Assembly (NCBI GenBank): GCA_038116945.1
Contig: JAYOEY010000001.1
Location: forward strand, 186,001-250,000
Length of the DNA: 64,000 nucleotides
Reading direction: 5' to 3'
Source of the DNA: JAYOEY01 sp038116945
GTDB lineage: Bacteria; Pseudomonadota; Alphaproteobacteria; MPNO01; UBA2964
Shown here: piece by piece, positions 17,969-26,428 of the stretch
How positions within the stretch are numbered: the stretch's first letter is position 1
How the letters are laid out: every line of letters starts with the position of its first letter
The notes under the pieces: generated by a model
The model's database searches: none
Seen by the model: the letters and a program-made list of their open reading frames with translations, nothing else
Told to the model about the DNA's origin: nothing
Program-made: the position numbers and the translations under genes

Positions 17969-18739
17969 ATGATCGATTACGCCGACTACGAACCCGTCCC
18001 GCCGCGCGCGCGGCTGGGATTCATCATTCCGTCATCGAACCGGATGGTGGAGCCGCAGGTGCAGCGTTTCTGCCCGGAGGGCGTGGTGCCGCATTTCAAC
18101 CGGATCGGCATGACCAACCGGCACAAGGCGCCGCTTGAGGTGTTGAAACCCCGGATCGTCGAGGCGGCGGAACTGCTGGCGGATTCGAAGGTCGATGTGA
18201 CCGTGCTGCAGTGTACCGGCACCTCGATGAGCGGCGGCGTCGATCCCGAAAAGGACATCATCCAGGCGATCGCGCAGGCCACCGCGAGGCCGGCCATATC
18301 CACCGCGTCGTCGCTGATGGCGGCGCTGGCGGCGGTGAACGCGAACAGGATCGTGTTCATCTCGGAATCTCCCGCCGATCATCACGCGGAAAAAGAGGCC
18401 TATATGCGCGAGGCAGGACTCGACATCGCCGCCAGCATGGGAATGGGGCTGCCCCGGAGCGACGTGTACTGCGTGACGCCTCCGGAATACTGGTTCGACT
18501 GCGTCGCCGGGATGCAGGACGACTCGGTCGACGCCTATTTCGTGAGCTGCGCCAACATCCACGCGACCTATGTCATTGACCGGCTAGAGGAACGGCTCGA
18601 CCGGCCGGTTCTGACCAGTAACCAGGTCGCACTGTGGTGCGCTCTCAGGACGGTCGGCATCGACGACGACATTCCGGCGCTGGGACGGCTGTTCCAGTGC
18701 GGTCTGGTATCTCAGGTCGCGGCAAGTGCGGCGGAATAG
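17969..18739 (+). CDS. Asp/Glu racemase-superfamily protein (maleate isomerase / arylmalonate decarboxylase-like), copy 1
   Basis: A 256-residue protein of the aspartate/glutamate racemase superfamily subgroup that includes maleate cis-trans isomerase and arylmalonate decarboxylase. N-terminal RLGFIIPSSNRMVEPQVQRF is the subgroup signature (the Asn and Glu bind the carboxylate). Candidate catalytic cysteines are in VLQCTGTSMSGG (about residue 76) and FVSCANIHAT (about residue 194), one per half as expected for two-cysteine isomerases. The ATG at 17969 follows GAGGAACAGG. Between dehydrogenases, it probably isomerises or decarboxylates a pathway dicarboxylate; exact reaction undetermined. Confidence 0.78.
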   Translation: MIDYADYEPVPPRARLGFIIPSSNRMVEPQVQRFCPEGVVPHFNRIGMTNRHKAPLEVLKPRIVEAAELLADSKVDVTVLQCTGTSMSGGVDPEKDIIQAIAQATARPAISTASSLMAALAAVNANRIVFISESPADHHAEKEAYMREAGLDIAASMGMGLPRSDVYCVTPPEYWFDCVAGMQDDSVDAYFVSCANIHATYVIDRLEERLDRPVLTSNQVALWCALRTVGIDDDIPALGRLFQCGLVSQVAASAAE

Positions 18740-18757
18740 GGCGGAAAGGAAAGTCTT

Positions 18758-19516
18758 ATGGGCAGGGTGGAAGGCCGGGTGGCCATCGTAACCGGGGCGG
18801 CGCAGGGGCTCGGCGCGACGTACGCGCGGGCCCTGGCGGCGGAAGGCGCGAAGATCGTCATTGCCGACCGCGACCCGGGCGGCGCCGTGGTCGAGGAGAT
18901 CCGCGAGGCCGGCGGAGAGGCCATCGACGTTCCGACGGACGTGTCTGACGAGGCTGCGACGCAGGCGATGGTCGCGAAGACGGTCGAGGCGTTCGGGCGC
19001 GTCGACGTTCTGGTCAACAATGCGGCCATCTTTACCGCTGTCGAGCGCAAGCCCTTTACCGAAATACCGGTCGAGGAATGGGACCGGATGCATGCCGTCA
19101 ACGTGCGCGGCACATGGCTGTGCTGCAAGGCCGCCGTGCCGGAGATGAGGAAGAACGGATACGGCAAGATCGTCAATATCTCGACAAGCCGCTTTTTTCA
19201 GGGCGTACCGTTCTTCCTGCATTACGATTCGACCAAGGGAGCGATCATCGGCATTACGCGCTCGCTGTGCCGCGAGGTCGGCGACGACAATATCTGCGTC
19301 AACTGTATCGCGCCGGGCTCGACCATGAGCGAAAACGTGCTCAAGCGGACCAACTGGATGGGAAGCGGCAAGGCCGCCCAGTTCGCGAACCGGTCGATCA
19401 AGCGCGAGGAATTCCCGGAAGACCTTGTCGGAGCGGTCCTGTTTCTCTCCTCCGGAGAAAGCGATTTCGTGACCGGCCAGACATTGCTGATAGACGGCGG
19501 CATCAGCGCGCATTAA
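18758..19516 (+). CDS. Short-chain dehydrogenase/reductase, copy 3
   Basis: A 252-residue SDR. Cofactor motif TGAAQGLG, NNAAIF in place of NAG, catalytic Ser in NISTSRFFQG and YDSTK near residue 156. Cys-rich for this family (CCKAAV, SLCRE, ICVNCIAPG), unlike its paralogues. C-terminus TLLIDGGISAH. Starts behind GGAAAG and follows the racemase-family gene by 18 bases. NNAAIF and MSENVLKR segments ally it with copy 4. Confidence 0.9.
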   Translation: MGRVEGRVAIVTGAAQGLGATYARALAAEGAKIVIADRDPGGAVVEEIREAGGEAIDVPTDVSDEAATQAMVAKTVEAFGRVDVLVNNAAIFTAVERKPFTEIPVEEWDRMHAVNVRGTWLCCKAAVPEMRKNGYGKIVNISTSRFFQGVPFFLHYDSTKGAIIGITRSLCREVGDDNICVNCIAPGSTMSENVLKRTNWMGSGKAAQFANRSIKREEFPEDLVGAVLFLSSGESDFVTGQTLLIDGGISAH

Positions 19517-19600
19517 GCCGCAAAAGGCCGTATCCCTTGGCCCGGACGGTCGGCTGCGCTATAGCTTCCGTCAATTCTCCACTGACAAGAGGCTAAGACC

Positions 19601-21265
19601 GTGGCGACCAAAACAGCGGCTGCTAAACCCCGTACTCCGGCCCGGGACTATCCCGATCTGCATGACCATCTGAAGGCGCTGGACGAGGCAGGTCTGCTGG
19701 TCACGATCGACCGGGAAATCAACAAGGATACCGAGATGCACCCGCTGGTGCGCTGGCAGTTCCGGGGCGGTATCGAGGAAAAGGATCGCAAGGCCTTTCT
19801 GTTTACAAACGTCGTCGATTCCAAGGGCAAGAAATTCGACATGCCGGTCGCCGTCGGCGTTCTGGCCGCGAACCGGGCGATCTACGCGCTTGGTATGGGC
19901 TGTCCGGTGGAGGACGTTGAGAAAACCTGGACGCGGGCGATCGCCAACCCGATCCCGCCAAGGGAAATTCCCAGCGAAGAGGCGCCGTGTCACGAAATCA
20001 TCATCGAGGGCGCCGATCTCGACAAGCCCGGCAATGCGCTCGATGGCATTCCGGTGCCGATTTCGACCCCGGGCTGGGATGTCGGGCCGGTCGCGACGCT
20101 GACCCAGTATGTCACCAAGGATCCCGATACCGGGCTGCAGAACATGGGCAATTACCGCGCCCAGATCAAAGGACCGCGCCGGATGGGGATGAACCCGTCG
20201 CTGGAACTTCGCCCTGGCATCTATATCCACTGGGAGAAGATGAAGGCGCGCGGCGAGAAGCTGCCGGCCGCCGTGGTGCTCGGCGCGCCGTCCTGCGTCA
20301 CCTTCACGGCGGCGCAGAAACTGCCCGAAAACCTCGAGGAAATCACCGTCGCCGGCGGTCTGGTGGGCGCGCCCATCAATGTCGTCAAGGCGCGGACGGT
20401 CGATCTGCTGGTGCCTGCCGAGGCCGAAATCGTCGTCGAAGGCTATATCAACACCGAAATGCTGGAGCCTGAGGCTCCGTTTGGCGAGAGCCACGGCCAT
20501 GTGAACCTGCAGGAATTCAACGCCTATATGGATGTGACCTGCATCACGCGGCGCAGCAATCCGGTGATGACGTCGATCATCAGCCAGGTGACGCCGTCGG
20601 AATCGTCCTGCATCAAGCAGGTGGCCTACGAAACCATTTTCATGAACCATCTGCGGGACGCGCTGGGGATCAAGGGCGTGAAACGCGTGGCGATGCACGA
20701 GCCGCTGACCAATATCCGCAAGGTGATCGCTGTCGTGTGCGATCGCAACATGCCGACCACCGAGGTCTGGCGGGCGCTTTACGGCGCGGCGACGCTGCTG
20801 CGGGCCGGCGGCAAGTTCGTTATCGCCATCAATGACGATATCGACCCGTCGAACGCCGACGCGTTGTTCTGGGCAATGGCCTATCGCTGTAACCCCATCC
20901 TCGACATGCAGGTGCTGCCGCATCGCGATCCGGGGCATGGGCCTCGCTCCAAGCGTAATAACGGCGAGGACGGTTCGGTTCTGTACGATGCGACCCTCAA
21001 GGAAAACTTCCCGCCGATTTCGCTGCCCAAGCGGGAATTCATGGAAAAAGCGAAGGATATCTGGGAAGAGCTCGATCTGCCGGCCCTGAAGCCGCAGGAG
21101 CCCTGGTTCGGCTATTCGCTGGGCGAATGGGAAGACCAGTTCGACGAAGCGGCCGACATGGCCGTGAAGTCGGAGTACTGGGCCTATGGCGAACGCATCG
21201 CCCAGCGTCGCCGTTCCGACGTGCCGATGAATACCGAAGTCCGCGACGTCGACGAGACGAAGTAG
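19601..21265 (+). CDS. UbiD-family decarboxylase, copy 2
   Basis: A 554-residue UbiD-type (de)carboxylase starting at GTG behind AAGAGG. N-terminus DLHDHLKALDEAGLLVTIDREINKDTEMHPLVRWQFRGG; prFMN-site NMGNYRAQIKGP; catalytic region PEAPFGESHGHVNLQEFN; and a C-terminal extension of about 60 residues ending VPMNTEVRDVDETK that copy 1 lacks. It shares these features with copy 3 (22921), so the two form a distinct long subgroup. Either they act on different substrates or form a hetero-oligomer. No UbiX is near. Confidence 0.88.
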   Translation: MATKTAAAKPRTPARDYPDLHDHLKALDEAGLLVTIDREINKDTEMHPLVRWQFRGGIEEKDRKAFLFTNVVDSKGKKFDMPVAVGVLAANRAIYALGMGCPVEDVEKTWTRAIANPIPPREIPSEEAPCHEIIIEGADLDKPGNALDGIPVPISTPGWDVGPVATLTQYVTKDPDTGLQNMGNYRAQIKGPRRMGMNPSLELRPGIYIHWEKMKARGEKLPAAVVLGAPSCVTFTAAQKLPENLEEITVAGGLVGAPINVVKARTVDLLVPAEAEIVVEGYINTEMLEPEAPFGESHGHVNLQEFNAYMDVTCITRRSNPVMTSIISQVTPSESSCIKQVAYETIFMNHLRDALGIKGVKRVAMHEPLTNIRKVIAVVCDRNMPTTEVWRALYGAATLLRAGGKFVIAINDDIDPSNADALFWAMAYRCNPILDMQVLPHRDPGHGPRSKRNNGEDGSVLYDATLKENFPPISLPKREFMEKAKDIWEELDLPALKPQEPWFGYSLGEWEDQFDEAADMAVKSEYWAYGERIAQRRRSDVPMNTEVRDVDETK

Positions 21266-21272
21266 GCCGCCG

Positions 21273-21839
21273 ATGGCCGGCTTCCGGCTTTTTCATGTTT
21301 TGGTCTGCGGCGCGATCCTCTGCGGCTGTTCGGTGAAGGTGCCGGTCTCGACCGAGACCGCGGGGCTGGAAGCCGGTTACGCTGCACTCTGGAGCGGTCG
21401 GGAAAGCCGTTACGGCGAAAGATCGGACGACGATGCCAGAGGAGCGCTGTCGGTTCTCAAATCGTTCCGCGATGCCCGGGCCAAGGATTCGTCACCCGGC
21501 GAGGCCGAACGCTGGCTGCGACGGCGTCATGCCGGACACCGGGCGCGTCTGCTTGAGCTCGGCCTGACGGTTCCCCAGATCGAGGCTCTGGTTTCAGGCA
21601 CGGAGCGGATCGATGGTCATTTGGGCGCCGGACCGGAAGCGAAGTCGGTCGCCTACAATATCGGAGCCGTCGCGGAGACCTTCCGCATCTATGCGGAGCT
21701 CGTCCGATTGAAGAACGGTCGGAAGGCCGGACCGGAGGGAGAGACCGCCACGCTGCCGCCGGCTGGCAATGCCGGCGCGTTCACGCCGCTGGTCCGGGGA
21801 GTCATGTCGGGAGTGGGAAACGTATTCGGTTTTAGGTGA
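21273..21839 (+). CDS. Small predicted lipoprotein, function unknown
   Basis: A 188-residue protein I do not recognise. The N-terminus is a lipoprotein signal with lipobox LCGC (Cys19), so it should be membrane-anchored. The body is helical and charged, with a conserved-looking RWLRRRHAGHRARLLELGLTVPQIEALV segment, and ends in a Gly/Pro-rich tail. It begins seven bases after the second UbiD gene, so it is probably co-transcribed with it, but nothing in the sequence links it to decarboxylation. Confidence 0.65.
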   Translation: MAGFRLFHVLVCGAILCGCSVKVPVSTETAGLEAGYAALWSGRESRYGERSDDDARGALSVLKSFRDARAKDSSPGEAERWLRRRHAGHRARLLELGLTVPQIEALVSGTERIDGHLGAGPEAKSVAYNIGAVAETFRIYAELVRLKNGRKAGPEGETATLPPAGNAGAFTPLVRGVMSGVGNVFGFR

Positions 21840-21923
21840 CGGTCGTCTCACGCACAGTTTACTTCCGCGACCGCCGGCTGCGGACCATTTAAAACCTTGG
21901 AAGAACGGAATTCGGGAGTAACG

Positions 21924-22763
21924 ATGGCAAATTCGATACCGGGACGGGCAGGGGCGGCGCTGGTTTGCCTGTTTCTTCTGTCGGGCTTCTCTCTTGAAGC
22001 CCTTTTTGCGCCGAAAGCGGATCTCTGGCCTGAATGGCAGGCGCATGATGCTGCGTCCGATGTCAGGATCGACCATCGGCCGTGGGACCAGCTGCTTGCG
22101 CGGTTCCGCACCGTCGGACAGGACGGTATAGCGCGGGTTGCCTATACGAAATTCGGGGATAACGGCCGCAGGACGCTCGCCGCCTACGTCGCGTCGCTGG
22201 AAAAAGTTCGCGTCAGCGCGCTCAACCGGGCGGAACAGTATGCCTACTGGGTCAATCTCTATAACGCACTGACGGTCAAGGTGGTGCTCGATGCCGGTAT
22301 TCCGGCCAGCATCCTGGATATCGATATTTCGCCGGGGTTCTTCGCCGACGGGCCGTGGGGGAAGAAGCTGCTGACCGTCGAAGGGCGCGAAATCAGCCTG
22401 AACGATATCGAACACCGTATTTTGCGGCCGATCTGGAAGGAACCGCGCACTCATTACGCGCTCAACTGCGCTTCGCTGGGCTGTCCGGATCTGCCGCCGC
22501 GCGCCCTGACGGCCGGGAATACGGAAGCAATTCTGGAATCGGCTGCGCGCGCCTATGTGAACCACCCCCGGGGCGCAAGGCTGGTCGACGGGCTGCTCCA
22601 TGTATCGAGCATCTATGTCTGGTTCGCCGACGATTTCGGTGGCGAACAGGGCGTGCTGAAACACCTGGTACGCTACGCCGAGCCCGGGACGGCAAAAAGC
22701 ATAGGCCGTCTCACAGCCATCGCCGGACATGAGTACAACTGGAAACTAAACAAAGAAATGTAA
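21924..22763 (+). CDS. DUF547 secreted protein
   Basis: A 279-residue DUF547 protein with an N-terminal signal peptide (GAALVCLFLLSGFSLEALFA). The family block runs AEQYAYWVNLYNALTVKVVLD, DDGPWGKK-type loop (FFADGPWGKKLLTV), LNDIEHRILRP and HYALNCASLGCPDLPPRAL, with the two cysteines of NCASLGCP conserved. DUF547 is distantly related to papain-like/transglutaminase folds; the role is not established. The ATG at 21924 follows GGGAGTAACG; an upstream ATG at 21897 would give a poor signal peptide. Placed between UbiD copies 2 and 3. Confidence 0.8.
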   Translation: MANSIPGRAGAALVCLFLLSGFSLEALFAPKADLWPEWQAHDAASDVRIDHRPWDQLLARFRTVGQDGIARVAYTKFGDNGRRTLAAYVASLEKVRVSALNRAEQYAYWVNLYNALTVKVVLDAGIPASILDIDISPGFFADGPWGKKLLTVEGREISLNDIEHRILRPIWKEPRTHYALNCASLGCPDLPPRALTAGNTEAILESAARAYVNHPRGARLVDGLLHVSSIYVWFADDFGGEQGVLKHLVRYAEPGTAKSIGRLTAIAGHEYNWKLNKEM

Positions 22764-22920
22764 ATAACTGTTTTATAAAGAAAAGAAGGGCTGTATCCGT
22801 AGCCCTGCGGTATGACCATACGGTACCGTATTGACTCATGAGGGCCCCAAAAATATCGTACCTGCAACCATAAAAACGCGCGCAATTCCGCAGCGCCAGA
22901 CAAAACAGGGACTCATCGAA

Positions 22921-24663
22921 ATGGCAAAAAGCGTCCGGGAACAGACTGCCGACGACCGCGGTTATGTCGACCTTCACGAGCATATCGAGGAACTGCGCAA
23001 GGCAGACCTGCTGTTCGAGGTCGATCGGGAGATCAACAAGGACACGGAAATGCACCCTCTGGTCCGCTGGCAATATCGCGGCGGCATGGAGGAACCGGAT
23101 CGCAAGGCCTGGCTTTTTTCCAACGTTACCGACGCCAAGGGGCGCAAATACGACATTCCTGTTCTTGTTGGCGGTCTCGCAGCGAACAGCGCTGTCTACA
23201 AGCTCGGGATGCGCTGCGAACTGGACGAGATCAAGGAAACCTGGATCCGGGCGCTGAACAACCCGATCGACCCCAATATCGTCGATTTCGACGATGCGCC
23301 CTGTCACGACCTGGTTTACGAGGGCGAGGACCTCCTCAACGGTTACGGCGTCGACCAGATCCCCGTGCCGATTTCATCGCCGGGCTGGGATAACGCGCCC
23401 TATTTCGCGGCGTCGCACTTCATCACCAAGGACCCGGAAACCGGCATTCAGAACATGGGCAATTACCGCGCCATGGTGAAAGCGCCGAACCGGGTCGGAT
23501 TCAACCCGTCCATCGAACTTCGCACCGGCGGCTACATGCACTGGGAAGAGTACCGCAAGCGCGGCGAGCCGATGCCCTGTGCGATTGTCGTCGGGGCGCC
23601 GCCCATCGTGTCGTTTACCGCGGTGCAGAAGGTGCCTGAAAAGTACGACGAATTTCAGGTTTCCGGCGGTCTGTGCGGCAAGCCGCTCAACGTCGTGAAG
23701 GCGAAAACCGTCGATCTGCTGGTGCCTGCGGAAGCCGAAATCGTGATCGAGGGCTATATCTCGACCGAATTGCTGGAGCCGGAAGCGCCGTTCGGGGAAA
23801 GCCACGGCCACGTGAATTTGCAGGAATATAACGGGTTCATGGACGTCACGGCGGTCACCCGCCGGAAGGACGCGATCATGGTGTCCTGGGTTAGCCAGGT
23901 GACGCCGTCCGAATCGTCGGCCATCAAGCGTCCGGCCTACGAGGCGGCCCAGATCGAGCATCTTCGCGACCATCTCGGCATCAAGGGCATCAAGCATGTC
24001 TGCACGCACGAGCCGCTGACCAGCCTGCACAAGCTGATCATCGCGGTGGTCGACCGAGACATGCCCCGCACCGAAATCTGGCGCACGCTTTACGGCATCG
24101 CTTCGCTCCGGCGCGCCGAGGGAAAATGGGTCATCGCGGTCAACGAGGATATCGACCCGGACGATACCAATGCCGTGTTCTGGGCAATGTCCTACCGCTG
24201 CAAGCCGCATCGCGACGTCGAAATCCTCAAGAACAAGGACGAGGGCCATGGCCCGCGCTCGCTTCAGGATTCCAACGATTCCGCCGTGCTGATCGACGCG
24301 ACGCTGAAGGAAACCTACCCGCCGGTGTCGTTGCCCAAGAAGCAGTACATGGAGAAGGCGGCGGAGATCTGGTACGAGCTCGGCATGCCGAAGCTTAAGC
24401 CGCAGCGACCGTGGTACGGCTATGACATGGGCGAGTGGAATGAGGATCTCGAAACCATGGCGCGCCGCGCCGTTCAGGGCGATTACTGGCAGACCGGCGA
24501 AATTATCGCCCAGCGCCGACGCAGCGACGTCAAGATGAACACCGAGGTCCGTACGCTGGGCGAGGGAACCCCCGGCGCCGGTTCTCGCGAAAAGACCGGA
24601 GTCCTGTCCTGGGACGGGCTGTCGGAAGCGGCGCAGCCGCTTTCGGTCAAGCCGAAGGAGTAG
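22921..24663 (+). CDS. UbiD-family decarboxylase, copy 3
   Basis: A 580-residue UbiD-type (de)carboxylase, the longest of the three. It matches copy 2 in DREINKDTEMHPLVRWQ, NMGNYRAMVKAPNR, the VDLLVPAEAEIVIEGYIST segment, EAPFGESHGHVNLQEYN and the RRSDVKMNTEVR end, then adds about 35 residues. The ATG at 22921 gives a start equivalent to copy 2; in-frame codons upstream to 22831 lack family similarity. A 157-base gap precedes it, with a small hairpin at 22787-22806, so it may have its own promoter. Confidence 0.88.
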   Translation: MAKSVREQTADDRGYVDLHEHIEELRKADLLFEVDREINKDTEMHPLVRWQYRGGMEEPDRKAWLFSNVTDAKGRKYDIPVLVGGLAANSAVYKLGMRCELDEIKETWIRALNNPIDPNIVDFDDAPCHDLVYEGEDLLNGYGVDQIPVPISSPGWDNAPYFAASHFITKDPETGIQNMGNYRAMVKAPNRVGFNPSIELRTGGYMHWEEYRKRGEPMPCAIVVGAPPIVSFTAVQKVPEKYDEFQVSGGLCGKPLNVVKAKTVDLLVPAEAEIVIEGYISTELLEPEAPFGESHGHVNLQEYNGFMDVTAVTRRKDAIMVSWVSQVTPSESSAIKRPAYEAAQIEHLRDHLGIKGIKHVCTHEPLTSLHKLIIAVVDRDMPRTEIWRTLYGIASLRRAEGKWVIAVNEDIDPDDTNAVFWAMSYRCKPHRDVEILKNKDEGHGPRSLQDSNDSAVLIDATLKETYPPVSLPKKQYMEKAAEIWYELGMPKLKPQRPWYGYDMGEWNEDLETMARRAVQGDYWQTGEIIAQRRRSDVKMNTEVRTLGEGTPGAGSREKTGVLSWDGLSEAAQPLSVKPKE

Positions 24664-24690
24664 GGGGCTCCCTCTATTCCCTTGGGTTGG

Positions 24691-24740
24691 GTGTCATGCC
24701 GGACCTGAACCGGGCGTCTTGTTCGGGGGCGGCGTGACAC
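24691..24740. repeat. REP-like palindromic intergenic element
   Basis: Outer arms GTGTCATGCC and GGCGTGACAC pair at nine of ten positions, and a nested GCCGG...CCGGGC pair lies inside. The core GTCATGCCGGACCTGAACC resembles the short palindromic repeats common between alphaproteobacterial genes. Only one copy is evident here, so membership of a genomic family is an inference. It lies between UbiD copy 3 and the fourth dehydrogenase and may also attenuate transcription. Confidence 0.45.
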
Positions 24741-24794
24741 CTTGGCGGCACGCCCTGTACACTCGCTCAACAGGATTTAAGCACGGAGAAGACC

Positions 24795-25553
24795 ATGGGA
24801 CGGCTTGACGGCAAGGTAGCGCTGGTGACCGGCGCGGCGCAGGGCATCGGAGCGGCGTTTGCAAAGGGTCTGGCGGCGGAAGGGGCGAAGGTTGCCATCT
24901 CCGATCTCGATTCGGGCCGGACCGTGGTCGATATCATCAAGCAGGCGGGCGGAGAGGCCATCGATGCGCCGGCGGACGTGTCCGACGAGGCTTCGATTGC
25001 GGCGGCGGTCAAAAAAACCGTCGAGACGTTCGGCAGGCTCGATATCCTCGTCAACAATGCCGCCATCTTCACCCAGGTCGAGCGCAACAATTTCGACGAG
25101 ATTCCGATCGACGAGTGGGATCGGGTCATGGCCGTCAACGTGCGCGGCGTGTGGCTGGCCGCGAAGGCCGCGGTGCAGGAGATGCGCAAGAACGGGTATG
25201 GCAAGATCGTGAATATATCGTCGGGCCGCGCCTTCAAGGGGTCCACCCATTTCCTGCATTACGATGCGTCCAAGGCGGCGGTGGTGGGAATCACCCGGTC
25301 GCTGGCGCGCGAGCTCGGCAGCGACAATATCTGCGTCAACGCGCTGGCGCCCGGATCGACGGCGAGCGAGAACGTCATGAAGCGTCAGACCGACAAGGGC
25401 TCGACCATGGACGGGACGGTCAAGACCCGGGCCCTGAAGCGTGTTGAGACGCCGGAGGACCTGGTTGGCGCCTGCCTGTTCCTGGCATCGCCCGAAAGCG
25501 ATTTCATGACCGGCCAGAGCCTTGTCGTCGACGGCGGCTCGGCAATGCATTGA
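24795..25553 (+). CDS. Short-chain dehydrogenase/reductase, copy 4
   Basis: A 252-residue SDR starting MGRLDGKVALVTGAAQGIGAAF. NNAAIF motif, catalytic Ser in NISSGRAFKG, YDASK near residue 156, C-terminus SLVVDGGSAMH. It is closest in motif pattern to copies 2 and 3. It closes the catabolic cluster; tRNA-Glu follows 78 bases later. Starts behind GGAGAAG. Confidence 0.9.
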   Translation: MGRLDGKVALVTGAAQGIGAAFAKGLAAEGAKVAISDLDSGRTVVDIIKQAGGEAIDAPADVSDEASIAAAVKKTVETFGRLDILVNNAAIFTQVERNNFDEIPIDEWDRVMAVNVRGVWLAAKAAVQEMRKNGYGKIVNISSGRAFKGSTHFLHYDASKAAVVGITRSLARELGSDNICVNALAPGSTASENVMKRQTDKGSTMDGTVKTRALKRVETPEDLVGACLFLASPESDFMTGQSLVVDGGSAMH

Positions 25554-25631
25554 GCGCGCGAAACAGGCCGATTGGGCTTGATTTTAGGCCCAGTCCGCTT
25601 TACCAACATGCCTCGCCGTTCGGCCCGCAAC

Positions 25632-25707
25632 GACCCCATCGTCTAGAGGCCTAGGACACCGGCCTTTCACGCCGGCAACACGGGTTCGAATCCCGTTGGG
25701 GTCGCCA
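25632..25707 (+). tRNA. tRNA-Glu (UUC)
   Basis: Cloverleaf with acceptor arms GACCCCA / TGGGGTC, anticodon stem CCGGC / GCCGG enclosing the loop CTTTCAC with anticodon TTC at 25666-25668, and T arm CGGGTTCGAATCCCG. The discriminator base is G and the CCA end is encoded. It lies between a dehydrogenase and a hypothetical membrane protein, with no obvious repeat of its 3' end in the flanking sequence that would mark an integrated element. Confidence 0.95.
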
Positions 25708-25863
25708 TATTTTTCCCGGTTTCATATTTCTCCATTCCCGAATTTACCGGCTTATGGACCGTATCTCGGAATCCGAATCCGGTTGATTCCGGTAGTGTTC
25801 GGGAATTAGAAATTCAATGTTTCCCTGTATGGAATTGATGGTTCGGGAAAGGTGGTCCCACGG

Positions 25864-26400
25864 ATGAGCGATCAATCGTCGGATAAAGAACATGATTGGG
25901 ATCTCTACCGACTGGACAAGGCGTTGGAGATTTCCAAGTCCTTGTTCGAGCAACTGCTTCTTATGGCTCGATATTCCCTGCTTTTTAACGGCGCGCTCGG
26001 CGCTGCAATGGGATATCTTGCGAAATTCACCAATGTTCTCGATCCGGGAGCAAGTGCTGGGGGGCTCGGCGTTGTTGTTACCGCCGTGTGGATAGTTTCC
26101 GCGATCGCAACGATTTTCAATATCGGCGCATTGCTTGCGCATAACAACACTTGGAAATGCCTGGGTGAGATTTCCGATTTCGCAAAGAAGCTGGAAGCGA
26201 GGGCCCAGGCGAGAAATTCGGGAGAAGCGGTTCCGTCATCGGAGAGCGGCCTGTTCGCCATAATCGGGAATCATATAAGTTCAGGCGATTCTCCCGCTGA
26301 CACCTACTGGTGGACACAATATTTTTTCAGGGGCCAGACGTTTGGATGGATGATTTTCGCAATCATTTTCACGTGCCTCGCCTACTGGTTCAAAGTTTAA
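25864..26400 (+). CDS. Hypothetical membrane protein
   Basis: A 178-residue protein I do not recognise. The first 30 residues are polar and helical (DWDLYRLDKALEISKSLFEQLL). Two hydrophobic helices follow (YSLLFNGALGAAMGYLAKF and a longer GVVVTAVWIVSAIATIFNIGALLA), then a charged cytoplasmic-type stretch and a third helix at the very end (WMIFAIIFTCLAYWF). The ATG at 25864 has GGGAAAGGTGG upstream. The sequence around it is less GC-rich than the neighbouring genes and it sits just downstream of tRNA-Glu, so acquisition by transfer is possible. Confidence 0.6.
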   Translation: MSDQSSDKEHDWDLYRLDKALEISKSLFEQLLLMARYSLLFNGALGAAMGYLAKFTNVLDPGASAGGLGVVVTAVWIVSAIATIFNIGALLAHNNTWKCLGEISDFAKKLEARAQARNSGEAVPSSESGLFAIIGNHISSGDSPADTYWWTQYFFRGQTFGWMIFAIIFTCLAYWFKV

Positions 26401-26428
26401 AGCTGTTTACCGGGTAAGCGGGCTTGAG

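Noticed and set aside
22787..22806. Hairpin AGGGCT...AGCCCT after the DUF547 gene as terminator
   Set aside because: Only a six-base stem with an eight-base loop and no T run after it; too weak to call.
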